Source of the DNA: Streptomyces lienomycini
GTDB lineage: Bacteria > Actinomycetota > Actinomycetes > Streptomycetales > Streptomycetaceae
Reading direction: 5' to 3'
Length of the DNA stretch: 64,000 nucleotides
Assembly (NCBI RefSeq): GCF_027947595.1
Contig: NZ_CP116257.1
Span: forward strand, 2,542,001-2,606,000
Shown here: piece after piece, positions 34,621 through 43,241 of the stretch
How positions within the stretch are numbered: the first letter of the stretch is position 1
Layout: each line of letters opens with the position of its first letter
Made by a program: the position numbers and the translations under genes
The notes under the pieces: generated by a model
Database searches by the model: none
The model's input: only the letters and a program-made list of their open reading frames with translations
Told to the model about the DNA's origin: nothing

Positions 34621-35694
34621 GTGAAGGCCCTGCTCCTGGCGGGCGGGACGGGTAGCAGACTGCGTCCCTTCACCCACACCGGTGCCAAGCAGCTGATGCC
34701 GATAGCCAACCGGCCGGTTCTCTCCTACGCGCTCGACGCGCTGGCGGCCGCCGGAATCGCCGAGACGGGCATCGTCGTCGGCTCCCACGAGAGGGAGATC
34801 CGCCGGGTGGTCGGAGACGGCTCGGCCTTCGGCCTGCGGGTCACCTACCTGCGCCAGCACCGCCCCCTGGGCCTCGCCCATGCGGTGCGGATCGCCCGCG
34901 ACTTCCTGGGTGACGACGACTTCCTCCTCTACCTCGGTGACAACTACCTGCCCGAAGGGGTCACCGGTTTCCTGCGGCGAGCCCGGACCGAACGGGCGGC
35001 GGCCCGGCTGCTGTTGACGCGGGTCGCCGACCCGACCGCCTTCGGTGTGGCCGAAGTCGAGGGAGGTGACGAAGGCAGGGTGCTGCGGCTGGAGGAGAAG
35101 CCCGAACACCCGCGCAGCGATCTGGCCCTCGTGGGCGTCTACGCCTTCACCGCCGCCGTGCACGAGGCGGTCCGGTCCATCTCCCCCTCCGCCCGCGGGG
35201 AACTGGAGATCACCCATGCCGTCCAGTGGATGATCGACCAGGGGCTCCCGGTGCGCGCGGAGACCACGGCGGCGCCCTGGCGGGACACCGGCAGCGTCGA
35301 CGACATGCTTGAGGTCAACCGGCACGTCCTGGACACCGTGACCGGAGGCATCGAGGGCAAGGTCGACGCCGAGAGCACGGTACGCGGACGGGTCCTCGTC
35401 GCCGAGGGAGCCGTGGTGCGGGGCTCACGGATCACAGGTCCGGCGATCATCGGCGCCGGAACAGTGGTCACCGACTCCATGATCGGGCCCTATACCGCGG
35501 TCGGTGAGGACTGCCGCATCGAGGACAGCGCGATCGCCCACTCGGTGCTGCTGCCCGGGGCACGGATCGCGGGCGCCCCACGCATCGAGGACTCCCTCAT
35601 AGGCCGCGGCGCGGTCGTCGTGGCGTCCCCGCGGCTGTCGCGCTCGCACAGGCTCGTCATCGGGGACGACAGCAGGGTCCACCTCACTTCGTGA
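34621..35694 (+). CDS. rmlA: Glucose-1-phosphate thymidylyltransferase, long form
   Basis: The 357-residue protein starts at GTG 34621 with GGAGGT upstream. The nucleotide-binding signature LLLAGGTGSRLRPFTHTGAKQ, the LGDN motif in LLYLGDNYLP and VGVYAFT are typical of RmlA. A C-terminal left-handed beta helix (TVRGRVLVAEGAVVRGSRIT and onwards) marks the longer StrD-like subfamily. It makes dTDP-glucose from dTTP and glucose-1-phosphate. In acarbose clusters the homologue is AcbA. It is followed by rmlB and is divergent from the cyclitol operon. Confidence 0.92.
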   Translation: MKALLLAGGTGSRLRPFTHTGAKQLMPIANRPVLSYALDALAAAGIAETGIVVGSHEREIRRVVGDGSAFGLRVTYLRQHRPLGLAHAVRIARDFLGDDDFLLYLGDNYLPEGVTGFLRRARTERAAARLLLTRVADPTAFGVAEVEGGDEGRVLRLEEKPEHPRSDLALVGVYAFTAAVHEAVRSISPSARGELEITHAVQWMIDQGLPVRAETTAAPWRDTGSVDDMLEVNRHVLDTVTGGIEGKVDAESTVRGRVLVAEGAVVRGSRITGPAIIGAGTVVTDSMIGPYTAVGEDCRIEDSAIAHSVLLPGARIAGAPRIEDSLIGRGAVVVASPRLSRSHRLVIGDDSRVHLTS

Positions 35695-35771
35695 CAGCCT
35701 GCCGGCCGGAACGCACCGATGCGCCCCGCCACCGTCGACGACCACTCCAAGGACAAGGTGCACACGACCTC

Positions 35772-36749
35772 ATGACCCGACGCATCCTCGTCACCGGCGG
35801 AGCCGGCTTCATCGGCTCCGCATACGTTCGTGCCCTGCTGGGGCCGGCCGGGCCACCGGGCATCGAGGTGACCGTGCTCGACGCCCTCACTTACGCCGGC
35901 AGCCTCACCCGCCTGGAATCCGTCACCGGCGACCCTCGGCTGTCCTTCGTACACGGCGACGTGCTGGATGCCCGTTCGGTGGAGCGGCTCGCCGCTCAAC
36001 ACGAGGACATCGTGCACTTCGCGGCCGAGTCCCACGTCGACCGGTCGATCGCCTCCGGCGCGGCCTTCACCCGCACCAACGTCATGGGCACCCAGACTCT
36101 CCTCGACGCCGTGCTCCGACAGGGCACCCGCACCTTCGTCCAGGTCTCCACCGACGAGGTGTACGGCGACCTGCCGGCCGGCGCCGCCACGGAGGACTCC
36201 CCGCTGAGCCCCAACTCGCCCTACGCGGCGTCCAAGGCCGCCGCCGACCACGTGGCACTGGCTCATCACCGCACGCACGGCCTGGACGTCCGGGTGACAC
36301 GCTGTTCGAACAACTTCGGTGCCTACCAGCATCCCGAGAAGCTGATCCCGCGCTTTGTGGCGGCGCTGTTCAGCGGCGGTAAGGTCCCGGTCTACGGGGA
36401 CGGGCTGCAGGTGCGGGACTGGCTGTCGGTCGACGACCACGTGCGGGGCATCGAACTCGTCCGCACGGCGGGCCGCGCCGGTCGCGTCTACAACATCGGT
36501 GGCGGTACCTCACTGACCAACCTCGACCTGACTCACCGGCTGCTCGAACTGTGCGGTGCGGGCCCCGACCGCATTGAGCACGTGGAGGACCGCAAGGGGC
36601 ACGACCGCCGCTACGCGGTGGACCACACGCGTATCACCCAGGAACTCGGCTACCGACCGTCCGGCGACTTCGAGCGGGCGCTCACGCGGACCGTGGCCTG
36701 GTACCGCGAGCACCCGCACTGGTGGCGACCGCTGTACGAGGCAGCCTGA
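35772..36749 (+). CDS. rmlB: dTDP-glucose 4,6-dehydratase
   Basis: The 325-residue protein starts at ATG 35772. NAD binding is ILVTGGAGFIGSAYVRALLG, the catalytic Thr-Asp-Glu is in VSTDEVYGD, and the Tyr/Lys pair in SPYAASKAAADH. Further markers are NNFGAYQHPEKLIPRF and GDGLQVRDWLSVDDH. It makes dTDP-4-keto-6-deoxyglucose for the aminotransferase; the acarbose counterpart is AcbB. It lies 77 bp after rmlA, and its 3' end converges on the LacI gene with 18 bp between stops. Confidence 0.93.
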   Translation: MTRRILVTGGAGFIGSAYVRALLGPAGPPGIEVTVLDALTYAGSLTRLESVTGDPRLSFVHGDVLDARSVERLAAQHEDIVHFAAESHVDRSIASGAAFTRTNVMGTQTLLDAVLRQGTRTFVQVSTDEVYGDLPAGAATEDSPLSPNSPYAASKAAADHVALAHHRTHGLDVRVTRCSNNFGAYQHPEKLIPRFVAALFSGGKVPVYGDGLQVRDWLSVDDHVRGIELVRTAGRAGRVYNIGGGTSLTNLDLTHRLLELCGAGPDRIEHVEDRKGHDRRYAVDHTRITQELGYRPSGDFERALTRTVAWYREHPHWWRPLYEAA

Positions 36750-36767
36750 CCGGTTCCCCGGGAAGGA

Positions 36768-37796
36768 TCAGCGGGGGCGGGTGATGGGCGCCGCGGTGGT
36801 CGAGCCGCGTACCACGAGCTCGGGCATGAACATGAACTCGGTGTGGGGCGCGGGGGTTCCGCCGATCTCCTCGAGAACCGCGCGGACGGCGGCCTGGCCC
36901 ATGGCGTGCACCGGCTGACGGATGGTGGTGAGGGGCGGGTCGGTGAAAGCGATCAGCGGAGAATCGTCGAAGCCGACCACGGAGACGTCCTGGGGGACCC
37001 GGCAGCCGGCTTGGCGGGCGGCTCGGATGGCGCCCAGCGCCATCATGTCGCTGGCGCAGACGATGGCGGTGCAACCTTGCGCAAGGAGCGCGGTACCCGC
37101 TGCCTGGCCGCCCTCCATGGTGAAGAGGGAGTGCTGCACAAGCTCCTCGCCCTGTTCCTCACTCAGGCCCAGATACCCGGACATCCCGGCCAGGAAGCCC
37201 GCGATCTTGCGTTGCACCGGGACGAACCGGCGCGGGCCGACGGCGAGGCCGATCCGCGTGTGGCCGAGCGAGGCGAGGTGCTGCACGGCCAGGCGCGTCG
37301 CGGCATGGTCGTCGGTGGATACGAAAGGGGACTCGATGTGCGCCGAGAACCCGTTGACGAGCACGAACGGTATGCCCTGACCGCGGAGTTGGTCGTACCT
37401 CTGGGTGTCGGCGGTGGTGTCGGCGTGCAGCCCTGAGACATAGATGATGCCGGAAACGCTGCGTTCCACCAGCATCTCGGTGAGTTCGTCCTCGGTCGAG
37501 CCGCCCGGAGTCTGGGTGGCGAGGACCGGCGTGTATCCCTGGCGTGTGAGCGCCTGGCCGATGACCTGGGCGAGCGCGGGGAAAATGGGATTGTCCAGCT
37601 CGGGGGTGATCAGGCCCACCAGGCCGGCGCTTCGGGTGCGCAACCGCGGCGGTCGCTCGTACCCGAGTACGTCGAGTGCCGCCATGACGGACTCGCGGGT
37701 GCCGGTGGCCACTCCTGGCTTGCCGTTGAGCACGCGGCTGACGGTGGCTTCACTGACTCCCGCCTGGGCTGCGATGTCGGAGAGCCGCGCGGTCAT
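36768..37796 (-). CDS. malR: LacI-family maltose regulator (MalR/Reg1-like)
   Basis: The 342-residue protein starts at ATG 37796. The LacI helix-turn-helix ARLSDIAAQAGVSEATVSRV followed by LNGKPGV is intact, with a periplasmic-binding-protein-like effector domain (GLITPELDNPIFPAL, FVLVNGFSAHIESPF, VVGFDDSPLIAFTDPPLTTI). Placement divergent from malE is the same as in other Streptomyces, where MalR/Reg1 represses malEFG and amylase genes through CTTGCAG-type operators. A second close paralogue is at 43238. Confidence 0.9.
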   Translation of the reverse strand: MTARLSDIAAQAGVSEATVSRVLNGKPGVATGTRESVMAALDVLGYERPPRLRTRSAGLVGLITPELDNPIFPALAQVIGQALTRQGYTPVLATQTPGGSTEDELTEMLVERSVSGIIYVSGLHADTTADTQRYDQLRGQGIPFVLVNGFSAHIESPFVSTDDHAATRLAVQHLASLGHTRIGLAVGPRRFVPVQRKIAGFLAGMSGYLGLSEEQGEELVQHSLFTMEGGQAAGTALLAQGCTAIVCASDMMALGAIRAARQAGCRVPQDVSVVGFDDSPLIAFTDPPLTTIRQPVHAMGQAAVRAVLEEIGGTPAPHTEFMFMPELVVRGSTTAAPITRPR

Positions 37797-38200
37797 GGAC
37801 AGGGACTCTACCCGTTACCAGGGGGAAAGCCCACCAGCACCGGACGGCCACCGTGATGGTGTAGCCGGTGTCCTTGCGGAAGACCTTGCAGCCCCGTGCG
37901 GCACGAAGAGGGAAGCTGTTGGGCGGACCGGGCCCATCATCATCTGTTTTGCGGTGATTCGCGCCACTGCGTCTCAAGGATGCGTGCCACGTCAAGTATT
38001 CCGTCGGCAACCGATGGGATACGAAGAAGTAACGATGGGCAGTTCTTGCAGAAAATTCGCGCAACGTCTTTCGCCAGTCTTTCTCCACTGTTACGTTCAC
38101 GTCGCCCGGTGGCCGCGACGGCTCAGTCGGCAAGTCGGCCAGAGGTACGGACGGGACCGTTCCTCGCCCACTCACGGGCCTTCACCCTCTAGGAGATCTC
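37797..38200. promoter_or_regulatory. malR-malE divergent regulatory region
   Basis: The 404-bp intergenic space has no gene. At 38043-38066 it contains TTCTTGCAGAAAATTCGCGC continuing into AACG, the CTTGCAG-type operator expected for MalR, about 135 bp upstream of malE. AGGAG precedes the malE start at 38201. The region is likely shared by both divergent transcripts. Confidence 0.6.
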
Positions 38201-39475
38201 ATGCGGCGTGGCATAGTGACCACCGCGGTGGTGGCGTCCCTCGCACTCGCGGCGACGGCCTGCGGCGGAAGCGATGACGGGGGCAAGGCCTCCGGCCCCG
38301 TGACCATCACATGGTGGGACACGTCGAACGCCACCAACGAGGCGCCCACGTACAAGGCCCTGATCAAGGACTTCGAGAAGGCCAACCCGGACGTCAAGGT
38401 CAAATACGTCAACGTCCCCTTCGACCAGGCCCAGAACAAGTTCGACACGGCGGCCGGCGCCAGCGGCGCACCCGACGTGATTCGTGCCGAGGTCGGCTGG
38501 ACCCCGGCCTTCGCGAAGAAGAGCTACCTGCTGCCGCTCGACGGCACCGTGGCGCTCGACGAGCAGGACAAGTTCCAGCCGAACCTGATGAAGCAGGCCC
38601 AGTACGAGGGCAAGACGTACGGTGTTCCGCTGCTCACCGACACGCTCGCGCTCGTGTACAACAAGGAGCTCTTCGAGAAGGCGGGCATCAGCGAGGCGCC
38701 CAAGACCTGGGACGAGCTGAAGAAGGCCGCCGCCACCATCAAGGACAAGACCGGCGTCGACGGGTTCTTCGGTTCCGAGAAGGGCTACTACCTCGAGCCG
38801 TTCCTCCTGGGCGAGGGCACCGACACGGTCGACGCCGAGGCCAAGAAGATCACGGTGAACTCCGCCAAGGGACAGAAGGCGGCCGAGACCTGGCTGAGCC
38901 TGTTCAACGGCAAGGGCCTGCACAAGGCGGACGTCACGGCCGACTCGTACGCGCACCGCCAGGACGCGTTCGTCAACGGCAAGGTCGCCATGACCATCGA
39001 GGGTCCCTGGGAGATCACGAACTTCTACAAGGGCACCGCGTTCAAGGACAAGAACAACCTCGGTGTCGCCACCGTCCCGGCCGGTTCCACCGGCAAGGCG
39101 GCCGCTCCGACGGGCGGCCACAACCTGTCCGTCTACGCCGGATCCGACAAGGCCCACCAGGACGCGGCCCTGCAGTTCGTCAAGTGGATGACCTCCGCGA
39201 AGACGCAGGAGCAGATCGCCCTGAAGAACTCGACGCTGCCCACGCGCTCGGACGCGTACACCGAGAAGGTGACCGCCGACCCCGGCCTCGCCGGATTCCA
39301 GAAGGTGCTCTCCGCCGCCCAGCCGCGGCCCGAGCTGCCCGAGTACAGCTCGCTGTGGGGGCCGCTCGACCAGGAGCTGCCCAAGGCGGCCAGTGGCAAG
39401 GAGAGCCTCGACGCAGTCCTGTCCTCCGTCGAGGTCCAGTACGGCAAGCTCCTGCCCGACGGCTTCAGCAAGTGA
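38201..39475 (+). CDS. malE: Maltose/maltodextrin-binding lipoprotein of an ABC importer
   Basis: The 424-residue protein has a lipoprotein signal MRRGIVTTAVVASLALAATA followed by lipobox Cys at residue 21. The SBP family-1 signature is in VTITWWDTSNATNEAPTYKA and GKVAMTIEGPWEITNF. Extracellular lipid-anchored capture of maltose or malto-oligosaccharides feeds MalF/MalG. The gene order malR, malE, malF, malG, aglA matches the standard Streptomyces locus. An MsiK-type ATPase is not in the window. A strong hairpin follows the gene and may set the malE:malF ratio. Confidence 0.92.
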   Translation: MRRGIVTTAVVASLALAATACGGSDDGGKASGPVTITWWDTSNATNEAPTYKALIKDFEKANPDVKVKYVNVPFDQAQNKFDTAAGASGAPDVIRAEVGWTPAFAKKSYLLPLDGTVALDEQDKFQPNLMKQAQYEGKTYGVPLLTDTLALVYNKELFEKAGISEAPKTWDELKKAAATIKDKTGVDGFFGSEKGYYLEPFLLGEGTDTVDAEAKKITVNSAKGQKAAETWLSLFNGKGLHKADVTADSYAHRQDAFVNGKVAMTIEGPWEITNFYKGTAFKDKNNLGVATVPAGSTGKAAAPTGGHNLSVYAGSDKAHQDAALQFVKWMTSAKTQEQIALKNSTLPTRSDAYTEKVTADPGLAGFQKVLSAAQPRPELPEYSSLWGPLDQELPKAASGKESLDAVLSSVEVQYGKLLPDGFSK

Positions 39476-39501
39476 CGCGCTGATCGAGCGCTCCCCGATC
39501 A

Positions 39502-39553
39502 GGTGCCGCGGCCCCGCCCCAACAGCCCGCCCCGCGTGGCGGGCCGCGGCACC
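39502..39553. promoter_or_regulatory. Hairpin between malE and malF
   Basis: GGTGCCGCGGCCC (39502-39514) and GGGCCGCGGCACC (39541-39553) form a perfect 13-bp stem with a 26-base loop. It sits in the 113-bp gap between malE and malF. Such intercistronic hairpins typically protect the upstream message or attenuate read-through, giving more binding protein than permease. Confidence 0.6.
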
Positions 39554-39588
39554 CGTTACACCCGCCCCAGACCAGAAGGTGTTTCCTC

Positions 39589-40596
39589 ATGACTGTCGCC
39601 GTGGAGCGCCCGGCCGCACCCAGTGGTGACGACCGCGGCCGGCGTCCGGGCCTCATCACCCGTCTCAAGAGCGGCTACCAGAAGCACTGGTACGCCTACG
39701 CGATGATCGCCCCGGTCGTTGTCGTGCTCGCCGTCATCGTGCTGTATCCGCTGGTCCGGGGCTTCTATCTGACGCTGACGGACGCCACGAGCCTCAACTC
39801 CGCCCGCACCATCGGCGTCAACCACATCGACGCCACCTACAAGTTCATCGGCCTCGACAACTACGCCGACATCCTGTGGGGACCGACGGCGTACGACCGC
39901 TTCTGGTCCCACTTCATCTGGACCATCGTCTGGACGGCCGCCTGCGTCGCGCTGCACTACGGTCTCGGTCTCGGCCTGGCCCTGCTGCTCAACCAGAAGG
40001 GGCTGCGCGGCCGCACCGCCTACCGGATGATGCTCATCCTGCCGTGGGCCGTGCCGACGTTCGTCACCGTCTTCGCCTGGCGCTTCATGCTCGCCGATGC
40101 CGGCGTCGTCAACACGACGCTCGACGCGCTCGGGATGCCCTCGCCGGCCTGGCTGGAGGATCCGCTCTTCCAGCAGATCGCCGCCATCATGGTCAACACC
40201 TGGTGCGGTGTGCCCTTCATGATGGTCTCGCTCCTCGGCGGCCTGCAGTCGATCGACTCGACGCTGTACGAAGCAGCGGAGATGGACGGCGCGAACGCCT
40301 GGCAGCAGTTCCGCAACGTGACCCTGCCCGGGCTCAGGTCGGTCAGCTCCACGGTCGTGCTGCTCGGCGTGATCTGGACGTTCAACCAGTTCGCGATCAT
40401 CTTCCTGCTCTTCGGCAACACCGCGCCGGACGCGCAGATCCTGGTCACCTGGGCCTACTACCTCGGCTTCGGACAGACTCCGCGCGACTACGCCCAGTCC
40501 GCGACGTACGGCGTCCTGCTGCTGTCCCTCCTCATCGTGTTCACCTCCGTCTACCGCCGCTGGCTGAACCGCAACGACGTGCAAGCCGCCATCTGA
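39589..40596 (+). CDS. malF: Maltose ABC importer permease MalF
   Basis: The 335-residue protein starts at ATG 39589. Transmembrane segments include WYAYAMIAPVVVVLAVIVLY and FTSVYRR at the C-terminal end. The cytoplasmic EAA loop is AAEMDGANAWQQFRNVTLPG. The order and the long N-terminal periplasm-facing part fit MalF-type permeases. It partners with MalG, 22 bp downstream. Confidence 0.92.
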   Translation: MTVAVERPAAPSGDDRGRRPGLITRLKSGYQKHWYAYAMIAPVVVVLAVIVLYPLVRGFYLTLTDATSLNSARTIGVNHIDATYKFIGLDNYADILWGPTAYDRFWSHFIWTIVWTAACVALHYGLGLGLALLLNQKGLRGRTAYRMMLILPWAVPTFVTVFAWRFMLADAGVVNTTLDALGMPSPAWLEDPLFQQIAAIMVNTWCGVPFMMVSLLGGLQSIDSTLYEAAEMDGANAWQQFRNVTLPGLRSVSSTVVLLGVIWTFNQFAIIFLLFGNTAPDAQILVTWAYYLGFGQTPRDYAQSATYGVLLLSLLIVFTSVYRRWLNRNDVQAAI

Positions 40597-40618
40597 CGCC
40601 GCAGGAGCAGCCACCATC

Positions 40619-41524
40619 ATGAGCACCCAGACCCTTTCCACCTCACCGGCCCTGGACCCGGTCGAGACGTCCGTGCCGCGCAACGCTCCGCGCCGTGGCC
40701 GGCGCAGCCGCGGGGTTTCGGTGGCCACGCACGCCGTGCTGGTCGTCGCGAGCCTCGTCGCGCTGTTCCCGATCGGCTGGCTGGTGTTCCTCTCGCTCGG
40801 CCCGGGCAAGGACGACTACCTCCACCCCTCCCGCATCCTCGACACCGCGACCCTGAGCAACTACTCGTTCGTGCTCGAGCACACCAACTTCCTCAAGTGG
40901 CTGGGCAATACGCTCATCGTGTCCCTCGGCACCACCGTGATCGGGGTACTCGTGGCGGCGACCAGCGGGTACGCCGTCTCACGGATGCGTTTCCCGGGCT
41001 ACAAGAAGTTCATGTGGGTCCTGCTGATCACGCAGATGTTCCCCATCGCGGTCCTGATGGTCCCGATGTACGTGATCCTCTCGGACCTCCGCCTCATCGA
41101 CACCTACGCGGCGCTCATCCTGGTCTATCTCACGACCGCGGTGCCGTACTGCGCCTGGCTGATGAAGGGCTACTTCGACACGATCCCCGTCGAGATCGAC
41201 GAGGCCGGCCGGGTCGACGGGCTCTCGCCGTTCGGCACGTTCTTCCGTCTGATCCTGCCACTGGCCCGCCCGGGCCTGGCCGTCGCTGGGTTCTACACCA
41301 TGATCACGGCCTGGAGCGAGGTCGCGTTCGCCACCACGTTCATGCTCGACGACCAGAAGTACACCCTCGCCGTCGGCCTGCAGAGCTTCGTCAGCGAGCA
41401 CGACGCGCAGCGTCAGTACATGGCCGCGACGGCCGTACTGATCGCCATCCCGATCTCCGCAGTCTTCTACCTCGTTCAGAAGAACCTGGTGACCGGTCTG
41501 ACAGCCGGTGGCACCAAGGGCTGA
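40619..41524 (+). CDS. malG: Maltose ABC importer permease MalG
   Basis: The 301-residue protein starts at ATG 40619. Six transmembrane helices are evident (AVLVVASLVALFPIGWLVFL near the start, AVLIAIPISAVFYLVQKNLV at the end). The EAA motif EIDEAGRVDGLSPFGTFFRL with GTFFRLILPLARPG is typical. It completes the maltose importer. aglA follows with a 55-bp gap. Confidence 0.92.
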   Translation: MSTQTLSTSPALDPVETSVPRNAPRRGRRSRGVSVATHAVLVVASLVALFPIGWLVFLSLGPGKDDYLHPSRILDTATLSNYSFVLEHTNFLKWLGNTLIVSLGTTVIGVLVAATSGYAVSRMRFPGYKKFMWVLLITQMFPIAVLMVPMYVILSDLRLIDTYAALILVYLTTAVPYCAWLMKGYFDTIPVEIDEAGRVDGLSPFGTFFRLILPLARPGLAVAGFYTMITAWSEVAFATTFMLDDQKYTLAVGLQSFVSEHDAQRQYMAATAVLIAIPISAVFYLVQKNLVTGLTAGGTKG

Positions 41525-41579
41525 GAACCCGCCCGCACCACTGACCCGTTGTCCGGCCCCTCACGTCTCAAGGGACATC

Positions 41580-43241
41580 ATGAGCCAGTACCCGACCGAC
41601 ATGGCACCTGCCCGCGTCACCTCCACCCGCGAAGCCGCGGACTGGTGGCGAGACGCCGTCATCTACCAGGTCTACCCGCGCAGCTTCGCCGACAGCAACG
41701 GCGACGGCACCGGTGATCTCGAAGGCATCAGGCAGCGCCTCCCGTATCTGCGCGATCTTGGCGTGGACGCGGTCTGGCTGAGCCCGTTCTACGCCTCTCC
41801 GCAGGCGGACGGCGGCTACGACGTCGCCGACTACCGTGCCGTCGACCCCATGTTCGGCACTCTGCTGGACGCCGACGCGCTGATCCGCGACGCCCACGCC
41901 CTGGACCTGCGCATCATCGTCGACCTGGTGCCGAACCACTCCTCGGACCAGCACGAGTGGTTCAGGCGCGCGGTCGCCGAGGGGCCCGGGTCGCCGCTGC
42001 GGGAGCGCTACCACTTCCGCCCCGGCAAGGGAGAGAACGGGGAACTGCCGCCCAACGACTGGGAGTCCATCTTCGGTGGCCCCGCCTGGACCCGGCTGCC
42101 GGACGGCGAGTGGTACCTGCACCTCTTCGCGCCCGAGCAGCCCGACCTCAACTGGGAACACCCCGCCGTCGCCGACGAGTTCCGCTCGATCCTGCGGTTC
42201 TGGCTGGACATGGGCGTCGACGGCTTCCGCATCGATGTCGCCCACGGCATGGTCAAGGCCGAGGGCCTGCCCGACCTCGGCGGAAGCGACCAGCTCAAGC
42301 TGCTCGGCACCGACGTCATGCCGTTCTTCGACCAGGACGGTGTCCACGACATCTACCGCGCCTGGCGCCTCATCCTCAACGAGTACGACCGGGACAGGAT
42401 CTTCGTCGCCGAGGCATGGACCCCGACCGTCGAGCGCACCGCCAACTACGTCCGTCCGGACGAACTGCACCAGGCCTTCAACTTCCAGTACCTGGGCGCA
42501 CCCTGGGACGCCGCCGAACTCCGCGCGATCATCGACAGCTCCCTCGACGCCATGCGCCCGGTCGGCGCCCCGGCGACCTGGGTGCTGTCCAACCACGACG
42601 TCACCCGGCACGCCACCCGGTACGCCAACCCGCCCGGCCTCGGCACGCAGATCCGCACTCCCGGTGACCGCGCGCTGGGCCTGCGTCGTGCCCGCGCCGC
42701 GACGCTGCTGATGCTCGCGCTGCCCGGCTCCGCCTACATCTACCAGGGCGAGGAACTCGGCCTGCCCGACGTCACCGACCTGCCCGACGAACTGCGCCAG
42801 GACCCGTCCTTCTTCCGGGCCCAGGGCCAGGACGGCTTCCGCGACGGCTGCCGGGTGCCGATCCCGTGGACCCGCGAGGGCTCCTCATACGGTTTCGGCG
42901 CCGGCGGCAGCTGGCTGCCGCAGCCGGCGGGCTGGGGCGAGCTGAGCGTCGAGGCGCAGACCGGCGTCGCCGGCTCCACTCTCGAGCTGTACCGCACCGC
43001 CCTCGCCGTGCGCCGCGAGCAGCCGGGCCTCGGCGCCGGCACCGACGTGGTCTGGCACGACGACGCCCCGACCGGAACCCTGAGGTTCGACCGGCCCGGC
43101 TTCGCGTGCACCGTCAATACGACGGGGAGCGCGGTCCGCATCGCGGCACCCGGCCGCGTACTGCTCGCATCGAGCCCGGTCAGGGCAAGCGGCGACGAGT
43201 TCGAACTGCCCGCCGACACGGCCGTCTGGTGGGAGGTATGA
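41580..43241 (+). CDS. aglA: Intracellular alpha-glucosidase (GH13)
   Basis: The 553-residue protein starts at ATG 41580 after AAGGGA. GH13 regions: DLVPNHSS (I), DGFRIDVAHG (II, nucleophile Asp), VAEAWTP (III, acid Glu) and LSNHDVTRH (IV). The Streptomyces alpha-glucosidase signature WWRDAVIYQVYPRSFADSNG is at the N-terminus. No signal peptide, so it hydrolyses imported maltose and maltodextrin in the cytosol. It is co-transcribed with malEFG, and its stop overlaps the next regulator gene (ATGA). Confidence 0.92.
   Translation: MSQYPTDMAPARVTSTREAADWWRDAVIYQVYPRSFADSNGDGTGDLEGIRQRLPYLRDLGVDAVWLSPFYASPQADGGYDVADYRAVDPMFGTLLDADALIRDAHALDLRIIVDLVPNHSSDQHEWFRRAVAEGPGSPLRERYHFRPGKGENGELPPNDWESIFGGPAWTRLPDGEWYLHLFAPEQPDLNWEHPAVADEFRSILRFWLDMGVDGFRIDVAHGMVKAEGLPDLGGSDQLKLLGTDVMPFFDQDGVHDIYRAWRLILNEYDRDRIFVAEAWTPTVERTANYVRPDELHQAFNFQYLGAPWDAAELRAIIDSSLDAMRPVGAPATWVLSNHDVTRHATRYANPPGLGTQIRTPGDRALGLRRARAATLLMLALPGSAYIYQGEELGLPDVTDLPDELRQDPSFFRAQGQDGFRDGCRVPIPWTREGSSYGFGAGGSWLPQPAGWGELSVEAQTGVAGSTLELYRTALAVRREQPGLGAGTDVVWHDDAPTGTLRFDRPGFACTVNTTGSAVRIAAPGRVLLASSPVRASGDEFELPADTAVWWEV

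Noticed and set aside
37060..37090. CCTTGCGCAAGG palindrome near 37068-37085 as an operator
   Set aside because: It lies inside the coding sequence of the LacI regulator and is probably fortuitous.
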